NCBI GenBank assembly: GCA_028386065.3
Contig: JAKUCV010007224.1
Coordinates: forward strand, 1-64,000
Reading direction: 5' to 3'
From: Turnera subulata
Taxonomy: Eukaryota > Streptophyta > Magnoliopsida > Malpighiales > Passifloraceae
Length of the DNA: 64,000 bases
Part shown: piece after piece, positions 1 to 11,415 of the stretch
How the letters are laid out: the number at the start of each line of letters is the position of its first letter
How positions within the stretch are numbered: the stretch's first letter is position 1
Translations under genes and position numbers: made by a program
The notes under the pieces: generated by a model
Database searches by the model: none
What the model saw: the letters and a program-made list of their open reading frames with translations, nothing else
Told to the model about the DNA's origin: nothing

Positions 1-275
1 TGATTAATCACCACAAGTAATAACACTTGATAAGAGAAATCAATCCTAAAGAGTAAAGTCAAGAGAATCCCTCTCTTGTTTTGATTGAATCACTCAATCA
101 AGAAACATACCAAAGGAGAGCATTTAGCTTCCTTAAAATCACTCAAATTTCATTCATACAATCTGATTTCAAACTTGGTACATTGTTGGCTTTTATAGAT
201 GCCAAAAAGCAAAGGATTGAATTTTAAATACAAGCACTAAACAAGCACTAATCATCTTTTGTTTTCTTTAATGCA

Positions 276-329
276 CACCAACCACACTAACACCAACCAC
301 ACCAACCACACTAACACCAACCACACTAG
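276..329. repeat. Short ACCAACCACACTAAC tandem repeat
   Basis: The unit ACCAACCACACTAAC recurs about three and a half times, with one shortened copy. It is a simple tandem repeat with no coding content. Confidence 0.75.
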
Positions 330-365
330 TGGGAATCTTTAGCTCCAAAGTGAAATTTCCAACCT

Positions 366-461
366 GAAAATGAATAGTAAACGTCGGCAGTGAATAGTAA
401 TTTCCGACAGTGAATAGTAATTTCCAGCGTGAACAGTAACTTTCCGGTTGAACGGTAAAAA
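366..461 (+). repeat. Cluster of GTGAATAGTAA motifs
   Basis: Five close variants of GTGAAYAGTAA occur about 20 bases apart (near 372, 390, 411, 431 and 451). The same word recurs in the 339-bp LTRs near 36130 and 38990, and in an altered form near 29134. Confidence 0.7.
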
Positions 462-1409
462 CGGCTACTTTTGACTTGAATCCTTCAAAATGCTCACAAA
501 CTTAGGAATCTCTTTAAATTCATCTCCAAACTTGTCCAACTTTTCTTCTTGCAACTCCCGATTGACCCAAGTTTGAGCATAATGTAACATGAGATTCTTT
601 ATCTTCTTCAACCAAGCCCTCGTGATTGGTCCTTGAGGCAAGCTAATGGCATTATCACGATCTTGAGTTCCACTTGGAATTGCCTTGCTCGTATCACTTT
701 TCCTTCATCTTTTGCTTTTCTTTTCTCGTTTTTGGGTTTCTTCGTGTTGATGGGTTTTGTGTTGGTTGTTTGTTGTTTGTTGTGGGTTTTGTGGTGGCCG
801 GACGGTGGCGGGTCTATATGGGTGTTGTGGCGTTTGTTGTTGTTGTCGTCTCAGTGGTTGATGGCTGGGTGGATCGGGCTGGTCATTAGTGGTGGCTTCC
901 GACAGTGAGTGCTACGGGTTTGAGTCGTTGGTCTATTGCTGCAGATTTGGGTTGAATTTTTCCGGTAAGGGTTCTTTTCCCAATTCTGTTCTTGAATCAA
1001 TTTAAGGAGTCAAGGTTGTTACGTTGTTAATCATGTATGGCTGAGTTGAATACGGTGTGGGTGTTGTTTTGCTGGTGGCAGAATTGCCGTGATTGGTTTT
1101 TGGAGGTTGTGGAATTTTCCGGCGAGGTTCACCGGAATCCGGCGAGGCTCGGGAATTTTCCGGCGAAGGCTCGGGTTTCTGTTCCGGCACTTAACGGTAT
1201 TACCCCGATGTGTAATTTGGAGTTTTAATCTCATTCATGGCATGTAATAATTAATGTAGATATAATTGTTGTATCGGGTTTTAAAGTTATTTAGTGGAAT
1301 ACCGCGTGTGGGGTTGTGAGTGTGTATAGTCGGGAATTCACCGACACGGGTAGAACCATAGGCCGGGAACGGTTGAGCTCGGGTTGACCTTAGAACGATT
1401 TTAGGAAAC

Positions 1410-1766
1410 CGGGCCCAGGCCCAATATTTAACCTGTGAATAAATCTTGGATTTAAGTAACGGGCTTTGAACCCAATTCTATACCTAGAGATGATGGACCT
1501 TAAGATATGGGCTTGAGGCCCGAGGACATAATTGGAAACCTTTGGACTTGGGTAACGGGCTTTAAGCCCAACTTCATAATGGGCTTTAGGCCTGGGATTC
1601 GGTTTTGGACTTAGAAGGGCTTTAGGCCCGGAAACTCGTAAAGAACATAATGAGTGGGCCATAGGCCCGGGAGCTACTTTTGGACTTAGTTGGGCTTAAG
1701 CCCGGTAAACCTTAGGTCCCGATACTCGGAGTTTAGGTGAGAGAACATCATGTCGGGTTTAGACCC
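1410..1766. repeat. Array of GGG..CCC hairpins
   Basis: About nine short inverted repeats occur every 30-60 bases. Clear copies are GGGCTTGAGGCCC (1509), GGGCTTTAAGCCC (1557), GGGCTTTAGGCCC (1617), GGGCCATAGGCCC (1656), GGGCTTAAGCCC (1692) and GGGTTTAGACCC (1755). The arms vary but mostly keep pairing: GGGC/GCCC, GGGCC/GGCCC and GGGT/ACCC. Confidence 0.8.
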
Positions 1767-2389
1767 AGGAATTTCATAATTGGCTAACTAGGGGCGGGTT
1801 TAACTCAGTTGAGCATTATAGTTATCATGCATGCACGACTTATTGTGATTGTTTGTAATTTGTTGTGTGTGCCAGTATTCAGGCACGGGTAACACCTCGG
1901 GAGCTGGAGGATCTGTTTTGGGAAAAACTCCACAAGACAATCGTCGTTGAGGTGACTTTATACGTCTTTTTTATGTTTGTATGCATGAGCTTGTTGGAAT
2001 GGTCTGTTTGAGTTGCATGCCTGTTTGCTAACATGCTGTGATCTGTATTGTGTGCCTATGTCTTACTGTTTGCTTTTGAGCATGAGTTGTTGGATTGTTA
2101 TGGTGATAACATGTGGTGTGATTTTGGGTAATTTGTGTGATGTGCTGTGGGTCGGAGACCCGGATATTTGACTGAGATGAGAATACACACAACCCTGTTA
2201 AATCATGATTCTTGGCACACATAAACTCATAACTTGTGAATAAAGATAATGTACAGTAGAAGATAGGCTACTGTATGCTGATGACCGGTTGGTTCGAGCG
2301 GGAAGTGATACCCCTCGGGTTTGCATGCGGGATAGCATGTGATATGCGGATAAGCATATGGGTCTGTAATGACCGGTTCTACCTCCCTC

Positions 2390-2446
2390 CTTCTACCTCC
2401 CCCTTTTTACCTCCCTCTTTCTCTCTATCTCTCTCTCTCTCTCTAT
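2390..2446. repeat. Pyrimidine-rich TACCTCCC and (CT)n patch
   Basis: Three copies of a CTACCTCCC-like word are followed by a CT microsatellite. It lies inside the Tekay-like LTR. Confidence 0.75.
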
Positions 2447-3184
2447 GGATATGTTTGGGCTTCGTGCCTGGTTTTATTTGGGCTTATGCCTGGTTGTCTC
2501 ATGAGACGGGACCGAGCTCAACGCACACAGTAGGGGGCCCTGAATAAAAAATTATAATAAGAAAACTTAATACACAACAGATGTAGAACAATGAACTGTT
2601 TACTTGAATGTCTTGGCATGTTAGTACTGGTTGTTGTATGTTTGCATACTTGTCTTGTATCTCTTCTTTCCTTTCAAACTTGTTTCTGCACACCTACATA
2701 ATTAGATTTATACTGCTCACTGAGTAGGCGACTCACATAATCGCCAACGTTGTTTTTCAGACTCTTAGTTAGCGTGCAGTCACATTCTACCCTTCCAGAG
2801 TACGGACGTGGTTATCTCAGCAGGTAGCTGTGCTTCTTCTCCCGGTTGGATCCATAGTGCCGACTTGCATCTCATTTTTACTTTTGCTTTATTTTATCTT
2901 TATCTTCCGCTGCATTGGTTTTTGATGAGGTGTCATTTTGATTTTGACTATTTTATCGGCGGGTTATCAGGTTTTGATATTTGATGATGTATCGGCAGGA
3001 TGCCGGGTTGAATTGAGGCCTGTTAAGCCGGTTTTGTATTTGTTCTTAATGACATCTCGGATTATTAAGAATCTCTTTCCAGATAATGTTTTGATATTGG
3101 ATTTCGTGTCCTGGGTTTAGGGGTATTTTGGTTATTTCCTTTGTTTGAGTATTTTATTTGTAAAATTGGGACACGGGTGTTTCA

Positions 3185-3529
3185 TGAATTCCCAGGAAGA
3201 AAATTAGTTCTCCCATCATGCTCATTTCAAACTCACTGTGCAGAAGCTTTTCAAACTCTTGATAAAAAGATTCATTAGTAGCACCAAATAAAATATCATC
3301 AACATATATTTGCACAATAGTGATATCATCTTTGTTAGATTTTACAAATAGAATTGAGTCTACTTTTCCTCTTGTAAAGCATTGTGAGATAAGATATGAG
3401 CTTAATCTATCTTACTAAGCTCTAGGAGCTTATTTAAGACCATACAATGCCTTTTTCAATTTGAAAACATGTTGTAGATGCTCAAGATTTTCAAATCCTA
3501 GAGGTTGTTCTACATATACTTCTTCCATG
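3185..3529 (-). pseudogene. Copia reverse transcriptase fragment, 3' part
   Basis: Read on the minus strand, this encodes a broken piece of Ty1/copia reverse transcriptase around the catalytic YVDD box. It closely matches the better preserved Sirevirus copy at about 18000-18345. It covers the segment just before YVDD through the turn before the strand that ends in GELIFFLG. A premature stop is visible where 18220 reads a normal codon. The other half of the same gene sits at 13373-13481; the two were separated by the family F LTR. Confidence 0.75.
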
Positions 3530-4540
3530 TGTGAGGACCCGACCCAAAGTTAATTGGGTCTCCTCACCTATTCTTTCATACCTTCTTCTTAACCGTCATC
3601 CAACTTCTTTGGAGTCGCCACCAGAATTTTATTATAGAGCAAAATTCAGGAAAAATTGTTCTTAAGCAACAATGACTCCATTTAAGGCATCCGATTAGCG
3701 AACAAAAGATGCTGGACCCGAGAATTCGTCACGGGTGGGAAGGTGTTAGGCACCCACCCGTGTTAGGGCGAAACTTTGTGCAATTGAAGAATAATTGTAT
3801 GCCTTGTGATATAAAACAAACAAAATTAAACAGAAACAAAAAGGAAAATAAAAATAATTCAGCTTGAGTTTCCACCACTAGAAACCACCTACGTACCACG
3901 GCAACCGGATTCAAAGCCCACGTAGTTTTTATCATGGCATCACCACAACACTTACATCATCAAAAGCCTCATAGTCATCATCAAATCACCAACAAATAGC
4001 AAACACAATGGGATCTAGGATTACCTCTGGTAGCCCTCCTCTAGCTCCTTGATTTGGGTTGTGTTCCTCACCCACTTTCTTTCTGCTTCTTAGCTCAATC
4101 TTTGATCTCCTCTTGAACTGCCCTTGTTGCCTTCTAGTTGATGCTTCCCGCGAAATTTCTTCAGAGTTGCTCCCTGTCCAAATATTTCTGGACTTGGAGA
4201 GAAAGAGTTTCTTCAAGCACTAAAGCTTGTGGGGGGTATGTGTGAAAAAGATTGTTTGTCCCTTGGATGTGAATGGCCGGCAGAAATCTATGCCAGAACC
4301 GTGTAGAATCAAATTAGGAACAAAATTGGGGGGGAAAATCACATTTCTGGGGTGCACGAGCGCCATGGCCGGCAGTCATCTCTTGGATGATAGCCAAGCC
4401 TGGCAATCATCTAGGTATGATCACCCAGACCTGGCGATCCGCACGAGATGGCCCCCCGGCCTTTTGGACTTCACGCGTTCTTTTTTTTTTGATTCCAATC
4501 CCCCTAATTCTGCCCTGACTTGATCTAACCGTGTAAATGA

Positions 4541-6066
4541 TGTTAGGGATATGCCTAAAAGCCAAATCAATGGATGATTGTATGAGTCATGTATATACAT
4601 TGAGGTTATTCCAATAAATATGATTATGAGATAATCGCTTGCACACATTTATAACCCTAGAATACTTTGTATTCTTAAAATGTCCCTAGTCGATTATTAT
4701 TATGGATGGGTTGTAATAATAAATTAAGACTAGCGTGTGTTGAGAATTATATGAGATATTAATTCTACATACGGGTACAAGTTAGAGAACTTGTGGACTG
4801 GACCGACCCACATAAGAACCCTACATGGAACGTTATATGATTGTCATTAGTGGTTCTTATATGTATTGTCCTTAGACCTGAGATCATCAATGTTCCCAAC
4901 ATATGAGTCGTATACTTTGATATTATTCCTAGTCATCCGTAACTAGGTGGACTTAGGGTAATCATTGGGTATATGATAAATGTGTAGTGGGTTTTGATTG
5001 ATCAAGATGGGATTCGTCCGACCCAACGGGTATATTATCAGATGGGCTTCTTGATAGAGTTGAACTGTTAAATGCATGGCCATGCTCGGATTATATGATA
5101 TGGTGATATCATTAGTATCTATTATACACAGTTAATTCGAGGATCAAGAAACTAAGATTAAACATATACGAGATTGACGTTTTCCATGTCTCGGTTTAAT
5201 CTTGATAATGGGACGAAAGGACGATGACAAGTTCCGAGGCATATAGAATCAGTACTGATCTTGTCGTTCGGGTAGCAATGATGTGCTGCTAGACGCCGCT
5301 CTTTGCTTATAATTGTAAAATGAGATTTTACAATTATTGTTGGACGTTACAAGTGCCTACAGGGTCACACACATAGAACCGTTGATTCGAGCAGGTGGTT
5401 GAACCGTGGTTGGATCATGGTTGGACCGGTTTGTGGTTGGACCGTGGTTGAACCAGGGTCGTTTGGTTCACTAACTATCTGAATTATTGAACTAGTTTTA
5501 GTGTTGTGTTATCTTGATGTGTGATAATGCATTAGTGGTGGACAAATGATGATGAGTGTCATTATCATGCTACCTATGGGCCATAGTGTTGGCCATTAGT
5601 CTAATTAACTAATGCATTATGTGTTAGTGCAATCAAGTGTGGAGTGATCAGTTTTTAGACTTGAGAGCTTTAGCTTAACACGATGCTACACACCAGAAAA
5701 CTTAAGTAAGACTTGAGTTTATAGACACACACTCTCTTCTTCTTCTTTGAGAAAGAAGGAAGAACACCAAAACATCACAAATTCAAGCTCCCGAATTCCG
5801 CAGCTAGCACCGTGTCTCGGGAGAGCTCGGGTTGGAGATCGTGTGACGATTTCTAGCTAGTCATCACGGTTCGTGTGGATACCGTAGAGGAGTAGGATAT
5901 TCTTCCAGCTCTAGCTGATTCGGTTCTTCAGTTAGGTGAAAGATCCTAACCGTTTCAGGTATGATCGATTTTGTTGTTCGGTTTGGTTGCTTCACTTGTA
6001 TCCTCTAAGGTTTACGGGTCTTTCCGCTGCACTTGATTGTCAAGTTTGCATGCCCGGATACTTACA
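4541..6066 (+). repeat. Copia-1 5' LTR
   Basis: 1526 bp, TG...CA. It starts TGTTAGGGATATGCC and ends GCCCGGATACTTACA. It is followed one base later by the primer-binding site. It aligns along its whole length with 11416-12947. Confidence 0.93.
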
Positions 6067-6081
6067 GTGGTAGCGGAGCCT
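6067..6081 (+). other. Primer-binding site, copia-1
   Basis: TGGTAGCGGAGCC starts at 6068. It resembles the usual initiator tRNA-Met site of plant copia elements (TGGTATCAGAGCC) but differs at three positions. Related variants (GGTAGCRGAGC) precede gag in other elements of this window. Confidence 0.75.
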
Positions 6082-7450
6082 CTTATGAAGCTCTAAACCG
6101 AATTGTTGTGCATATGTGATATTTTCATCTTAATGTATGTGATATGTTAAGTTCAATTTGGTATATGTGATATGCTGAATTCATTTTGTATATGTGTTAT
6201 GTTGAATTCATTTGTATACGTGATATATGTTGAAGTTATTTTTGTCAAAAGTGTTTTGATGTCAGGCACTTGATTGGTATGCGATATCAATCAAAGTGTG
6301 TTTTGGAAGAAAGTCAAATGAGTTCGACAAGGGTGCTTGAAAGGTATATGATACCTACAACAGCGATGTTTAAGCTTTGAACATCGATGTTCCTTTAGCT
6401 CGATTGTCGGTCGAGAGGTCAAAACATCGATGTTTAAGTGTTAACATCGATGTTCTATGCATTCGCCAACCTCAAACATCGATGTTTGATCATCAACATC
6501 GATGTTCTGTGGGCTCGGCAACCTCAAACATCGATGTTTGATTGTCAACATCGATGTTCTGAGGGTTCGGCAACCTCCAACATCGATGTTTGGTTGTCAA
6601 CATCGATGTTCTGTGGATTCGCAAACTTCAAACATCGATGTTTAAGGGTTAAACATCGATGTTCTGGAATCCAGTGACTTCAACAGCGAATTCGGGGCAG
6701 AAGGAGGCCGAATTGGTGTCTCGCCTAAACAGTAAATTTGTAGAACTACTTCTTATCTTTCTAGGGACACCAAGATTGCACCAAACCTAGCTCTACAGCT
6801 CTAGATATGGCTGAAATACTGAGTGCTGCCAAGTAGTTGGGAGAATCAGATTCTCAAAACATCGATGTTCAAGTTAGACATCGATGTTCACATGTATTTT
6901 TGGTTTCCAAATTTAGAAAACATCAATGTATGAATTGTTGATTATATGCATGTGATGTATGAACATATGTTGATGTAAATATTAAGTTCTTAGTTGCCTT
7001 CCATGATATGCACTCATCATTGCTTAGATCAACACTTGGTAGTTTTTGCCAAAGCAAGGTGCCAATGTTTATCCTAGCAAGGTGCGACTGGATAACTGTA
7101 ATATCTGAACTGCTTATTGTGGGTTTGGACTTAACTAGGTCATCTTGATAGGATTAAGGACTTAGAGGCAAGGAGTTGAGTAATGTCTATGAGATAGACA
7201 AGAACAAGTGTTGTTCGCTCAACTATCCAAGAGTTACATGAGATGTAATTGACAAGAGTTGTCTACCTAAATAGCTATGATGTAGGCGATCAGCCAAAGT
7301 TGACTTATATTGTAGTGAAATATGGATCTTGGCCTACTCATGATTATTTTGTTTTCATAGTAGGAGCATCATTTAATAGAATTCCTTGTTAAATGATTTA
7401 TGTATACATGACTCTTATTTGTGTGAGTTGATCTTTGTTGTAGAGCTACC
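6082..7450 (+). other. Copia-1 untranslated leader
   Basis: This is a long non-coding leader between the primer-binding site and gag. It contains AT-rich stretches with TATGTGATATG-like repeats (6110-6240) and the palindrome array described separately. A downstream part (6950-7430) shows no long reading frame. Packaging and dimerisation signals would be expected here from general retroelement biology, but none is identified directly. Confidence 0.7.
6379..6890. repeat. Tandem array of AACATCGATGTT palindromes
   Basis: Thirteen copies of ACATCGATGT are present. Eleven lie between 6379 and 6666 and two between 6857 and 6890. From 6422 they form units of about 52 bases, each with two palindromes linked by TTGATYRTC-like spacers. 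The flanks also pair: CAAACATCGATGTTTG (6473, 6525) versus GAACATCGATGTTC (6379). Confidence 0.93.
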
Positions 7451-10400
7451 ATGGCACAAAACACTGGTACACTATCATTGAGATCGGTCCTTGAGAAGGA
7501 AAGGCTGAATGGGAATAATTTCCTAAAGTGGTATCGCAATTTGAGGATTGTCCTCAAACAAGAAAAGAAGTTGTATGTCCTTGAAGGGCCTGTTCCGATT
7601 GAACCAGCGCCTAATGCTCCTAGGGCAGAAAGGGATGCTTACAAGAAGCATCATGATGATGCATTGGATGTCGCATGTCTTATGCTAATAGCCATGGAAT
7701 CTGGGCTTCAGAAGCAACATGAGAACATGGGGGCGTTCGATATGATCGAACACCTAAAGATGCGCTTTGATGAGCAAGCTAGGCATGAGAGGTATGAGAC
7801 CTCTAAGGCATTGTTCCAATGCAGGATGGCAGAGTCATCACCCGTGAGACCTCATGTGCTCAAAATGATTGGATACATTGAGAGCCTTGAGGGTCTTGGT
7901 TTTCCTTTCCAAAAGGAGTTGGCGGTTGATCTAGTCATGCAATCGTTGCCGGACAATTACAGCCAATTTGTCATGAACTTCAATATGAATCATCTTGACA
8001 AATCGTTGCCTGAGTTGCTTAACATGTTGGGAACAACTGAGCGACAAATGAGGGCAAACAAATCCAACATTTTGATGATTGGAAAGGGAAAAGGAAAGGG
8101 TAAAGCAAAGTTCAACAAGAAGAAGAAATGTGCCAAAAAGTTTGGTGCATGTGCATCTTCTTGTGACCATGTGCTGAAACCCAAGGGTGGTATTGCAAAG
8201 GAAGGACATTGTTTCCATTGTAACAAACCGGGTCATTGGAAGCGCAACTGCCCTGTTTATCTTGAAGAGGTAAAGAAGAAGAAGGAAAGTGAGACTTCCA
8301 CTTCAGGTATTTTCATTATAGAAGCTAATATCTCTATCTCTGCATCATGGGTATTAGATACCGGATGTGGTTCTCACATTTGTGTGAATGTGCAGGAATT
8401 AAGAAAGAGTAAGAGATTAGCGAAGGGTGAGATAGACCTACGCGTCGGAAATGGAGCAAGAGTTGCTGCAATAGCCGTAAGAACTTACTATCTATCCCTA
8501 CCGAGTGGTTTGGTCTTAGAACTGGACAATTGTTATTATGAACCTACTATAAGCAGGAATTTGATTTCTGTTTCTTGTCTAGACAAGAAAGGCTTTTCAT
8601 TTGTAATAAAGAACAAATGTTGTTCTATTTATTTCAATGATATTTATTTTGGGGGTGCATATTTGAGCAATGGTTTGTATGCTCTAAACCTAGAAACGTC
8701 AATCTATAACGTTAATACGAAGAAGGTTAGAATGAACGATTCTAATGGAACCTACCTTTGGCATTGTCGTTTGGGCCATATAAACGAGACTCATATTGCT
8801 AAACTCCATAAAGATGGACTTTTAGACTCATTTGATTTCGAATCATTTGAGACACGTGAGTCATGCTTACTAGGCAAAATGACGAAAGCTCCCTTTACTG
8901 GTAAAGGAGAAAGAGCTTTAGACTTATTAGGTCTTATACATTCTGATGTATGCGGACCTATGCCTACACAGGATAGAGGTGGTTTTCAATACTTCATTAC
9001 ATTTACTGATGATTACAGTAGATATGGCTATGTGTATCTTATGAGACACAAGTCAGAATCCTTTGAAAAGTTCAAAGAATTCAAGAATGAAGTACAGAAT
9101 CAACTCGGTAAAAGTATTAAAATGCTTCGATCTGATTGAGGAGGTGAATACTTAAGCCGAGAGTTTCATGTTCATCTAAAGCAGTGTGGTATAGTATCAC
9201 AACTTTCTCCACCAGGTACGCCTTAATGGAATGGTGTATCTGAAAGGAGGAATAGAACCTTATTAGATATGGTTCATTCTATGATGAGTCAATCTGACCT
9301 TCCTTCTTCATTTTGGGGACATGCATTATTGAGTGCTGCATTTACACTTAACTGTGTTCCATCTAAATCGGTCGAAAAGACACCATATGAGATATGGACT
9401 GGGAAGCGTCCCAATTTGTCTTTTATGAGAATTTGGGGTTGTGAGGCTTACATGAGACGTGAAGCATCAGATAAACTCGGCCCTAAATCCGATAAGTGCA
9501 TCTTTGTAGGATACCGTAAGGAAACAAAAGGGTATTACTTCTATAATCCCACCGACCACAAAGTGTTTGTTGCTCGGACTGCTATTTTTCTAGAAAAACA
9601 ATTTATTTCTAGAGGAATCAGTGGGAGAAAAATAGAACTCGAAGAAGTTCGAGATCTAGAGGCTGAGATGGAACAAGGACAGGAACCACAAGAAGTTGTG
9701 GATGAGAATCCTGTACCTATAACACATGGAACGCGTAGGTCGGATAGGATTCGGTATGAGCCTGAGAGATATGGATTTCTTATGACTCATACTGGAGATG
9801 TGATGCTCATAGATGAGGATGAGCCCACTTCCTATCAGCAGGTCATTACGGGTCCGGACTCCAAGAAGTGGCTAGAAGCCATGAATTCGGAAATGGAATC
9901 CATGTATCAAAACAAGGTATGGACCTTGGTTGATCCAACTGAAGGGGTAAAACCCATAGGGTGCAACTGGGTCTTTAAGAAAAAGACCGACATGGATGGT
10001 AATGTGATTACCTATAAAGGGCGATTGGTTGCGAAAGGTTTCAAGCAAGTTCATGGTATTAACTATGATAAAACTTTCTCGCCAGTTGCCATGGTTAAAT
10101 CCATCCGGATTCTATTGGCTATAGCGGCATACTATGATTATGAGATATGGAAAATGGATGTCAAAACCGCTTTCCTTAACGGAAATCTTTTAGAGGATGT
10201 GTACATGACACAGCCTGAAGGTTTTGTCGATCCAGAGAATGCTAATATGGTATGCAAGTTGCAAAGATCCATTTATGGGTTGAAGCAAGCTTCTAGGAGT
10301 TGAAATCTTCGTTTTAATAAAGTAATCAAAGAGTTTGGTTTCATTAAGAATGAAGATGAACCATGTGTTTACAAGAAGGTTAGTGGGAGCACTGTTGTTT

Positions 10401-11401
10401 TCTTGTTGTTGTATGTTGACGACATTCTACTCAGTGGGAATGATATTCCGACACTACAGTCCGTAAAGACTTGGTTAGGGAAGAATTTCTCGATGAAGGA
10501 CTTAGGAGAAGCTGCCTATGTGTTAGGTATAAAGATCTATAGAGACAGATCCAAAAGGCTTCTCGGGCTAAGTCAGAGTACGTATATTGACAAGGTGCTA
10601 AAGAGGTTTAGCATGCAAGAGTCCAAGAAAGGATTCTTGCCTATGTCACATGGCGTATCTCTCTCTAAAAATCAATGTCCTAGTACATCGAAGAAGAGAG
10701 AGCGGATGAGTAAGATCCCTTATGCTTCGGCAATAGGATCTAACATGTATGTCATGCTATGTACTCGACCGGATGTCGCTTATGCTTTGAGTGTCACAAG
10801 CAGATATCAATCTGATCCCGGTGAGAGTCACTAGACAGCGGTTAAGAACATCCTTAAGTACTTGAGAAGGACTAAGGATGCATTCCTTGTGTATGGAAGC
10901 GTTGATGAGCTTGTTGAAAAGGGTTACACAGATGCTAGCTTCCAAACAGACAGGGATGACTTAAGATCGCAATCAGGTTATGTGTTTTGTCTTTGAGGTG
11001 GTGTTGTATGCTGGAAGAGTTCTAAGCAAGAAACAGTTGCAGACTCTACAACCGAGGCTGAGTACATTGCTGCCTCAGATGCGGCGAAAGAGGCTGTTTG
11101 GATTAAGAAGTTCGTAACTGAACTTGGACTGGTTCCTAGTATTGAGAGTTCGATTGAGCTCTATTGTGACAATAATGGGACAATCGCACAGGCTCAAGAG
11201 CCTAGATACCACCAGAGATCCAAACATATACTCCGACGCTATCTTCTTATTAGAGAGATCATAGATAGAGGCGATGTCAGGCTGTGCAGAGTTCCTTTTG
11301 AGAACAATGTAGCAGATCCCTTGACGAAGCCACTCACGCAGCAGAAGCATGATGGTCATTGCGCATCCATTGGTATTAGATACATGGTTGATTGGCTTTA
11401 G
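7451..11401 (+). pseudogene. Copia-1 gag-pol polyprotein, five premature stops
   Basis: One uninterrupted frame of 1317 codons runs from ATG 7451 to TAG 11399-11401. It encodes, in order, gag with a CCHC zinc knuckle (CFHCNKPGHWKRNC, about residue 255), aspartic protease (WVLDTGCGSH), the pre-integrase domain (LWHCRLGH), integrase, reverse transcriptase (YVDDILLSGN near 10409) and RNase H ending in ADPLTKPL. In-frame stops lie at 9137, 9224, 10301, 10832 and 10994. The first four fit single C-to-T or G-to-A changes from the expected Arg, Gln, Trp and Trp codons. There is no frameshift. In the integrase zinc finger the first Cys of CxxC is Arg (TRESC, about 8860), so the ligand set is incomplete. 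The protein would be made as truncated gag-protease-part integrase only. I consider the element dead for autonomous movement. Confidence 0.9.
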
Positions 11402-11415
11402 TGCAAGTGGGAGAT
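11402..11415 (+). other. Polypurine tract, copia-1
   Basis: TGCAAGTGGGAGAT lies directly before the TGTTA of the 3' LTR. This is the typical copia plus-strand primer position and wording. Confidence 0.75.

Larger units (their letters stand above)
1..632. other. Unassigned AT-rich repeat-like DNA
   Basis: No gene is visible. The text resembles the reverse strand of an LTR, with a short TATA-like stretch read as TATAAAAG on the minus strand near 190. It also contains two small repeat patches that are listed separately. I could not find its ends or a partner copy in the window. Confidence 0.4.
633..3184 (+). mobile_element. Tekay-like chromovirus LTR (left end uncertain)
   Basis: This stretch is organised like the LTR at 29408-32216. 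It has a GT-rich segment, a cluster of GGGCC hairpins, a block with the word GGATCCATAGT (near 2848) and an end in GGGACACGGGTGTTTCA at 3184. The second unit has GGATCCATAGT at the matching place and ends in a degraded GGGTCGGGGCGTT. The final CA at 3184 abuts copia reverse-transcriptase sequence, so the LTR inserted there or recombined with it. I could not fix the start, and no internal gag or pol is attached, so it may be a solo or truncated LTR. The Tekay assignment is inferred from the terminal style and length. Confidence 0.5.

Noticed and set aside
6438..6677. An open frame of 79 codons with repeated HRCL/TSMF words
   Set aside because: It is produced by the tandem AACATCGATGTT palindromes in a non-coding leader.
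6379..6890. Regular palindromic repeats that could suggest a CRISPR array
   Set aside because: The repeats are short perfect palindromes with near-identical spacers, inside a plant retroelement leader. There are no unique spacers and no cas genes.
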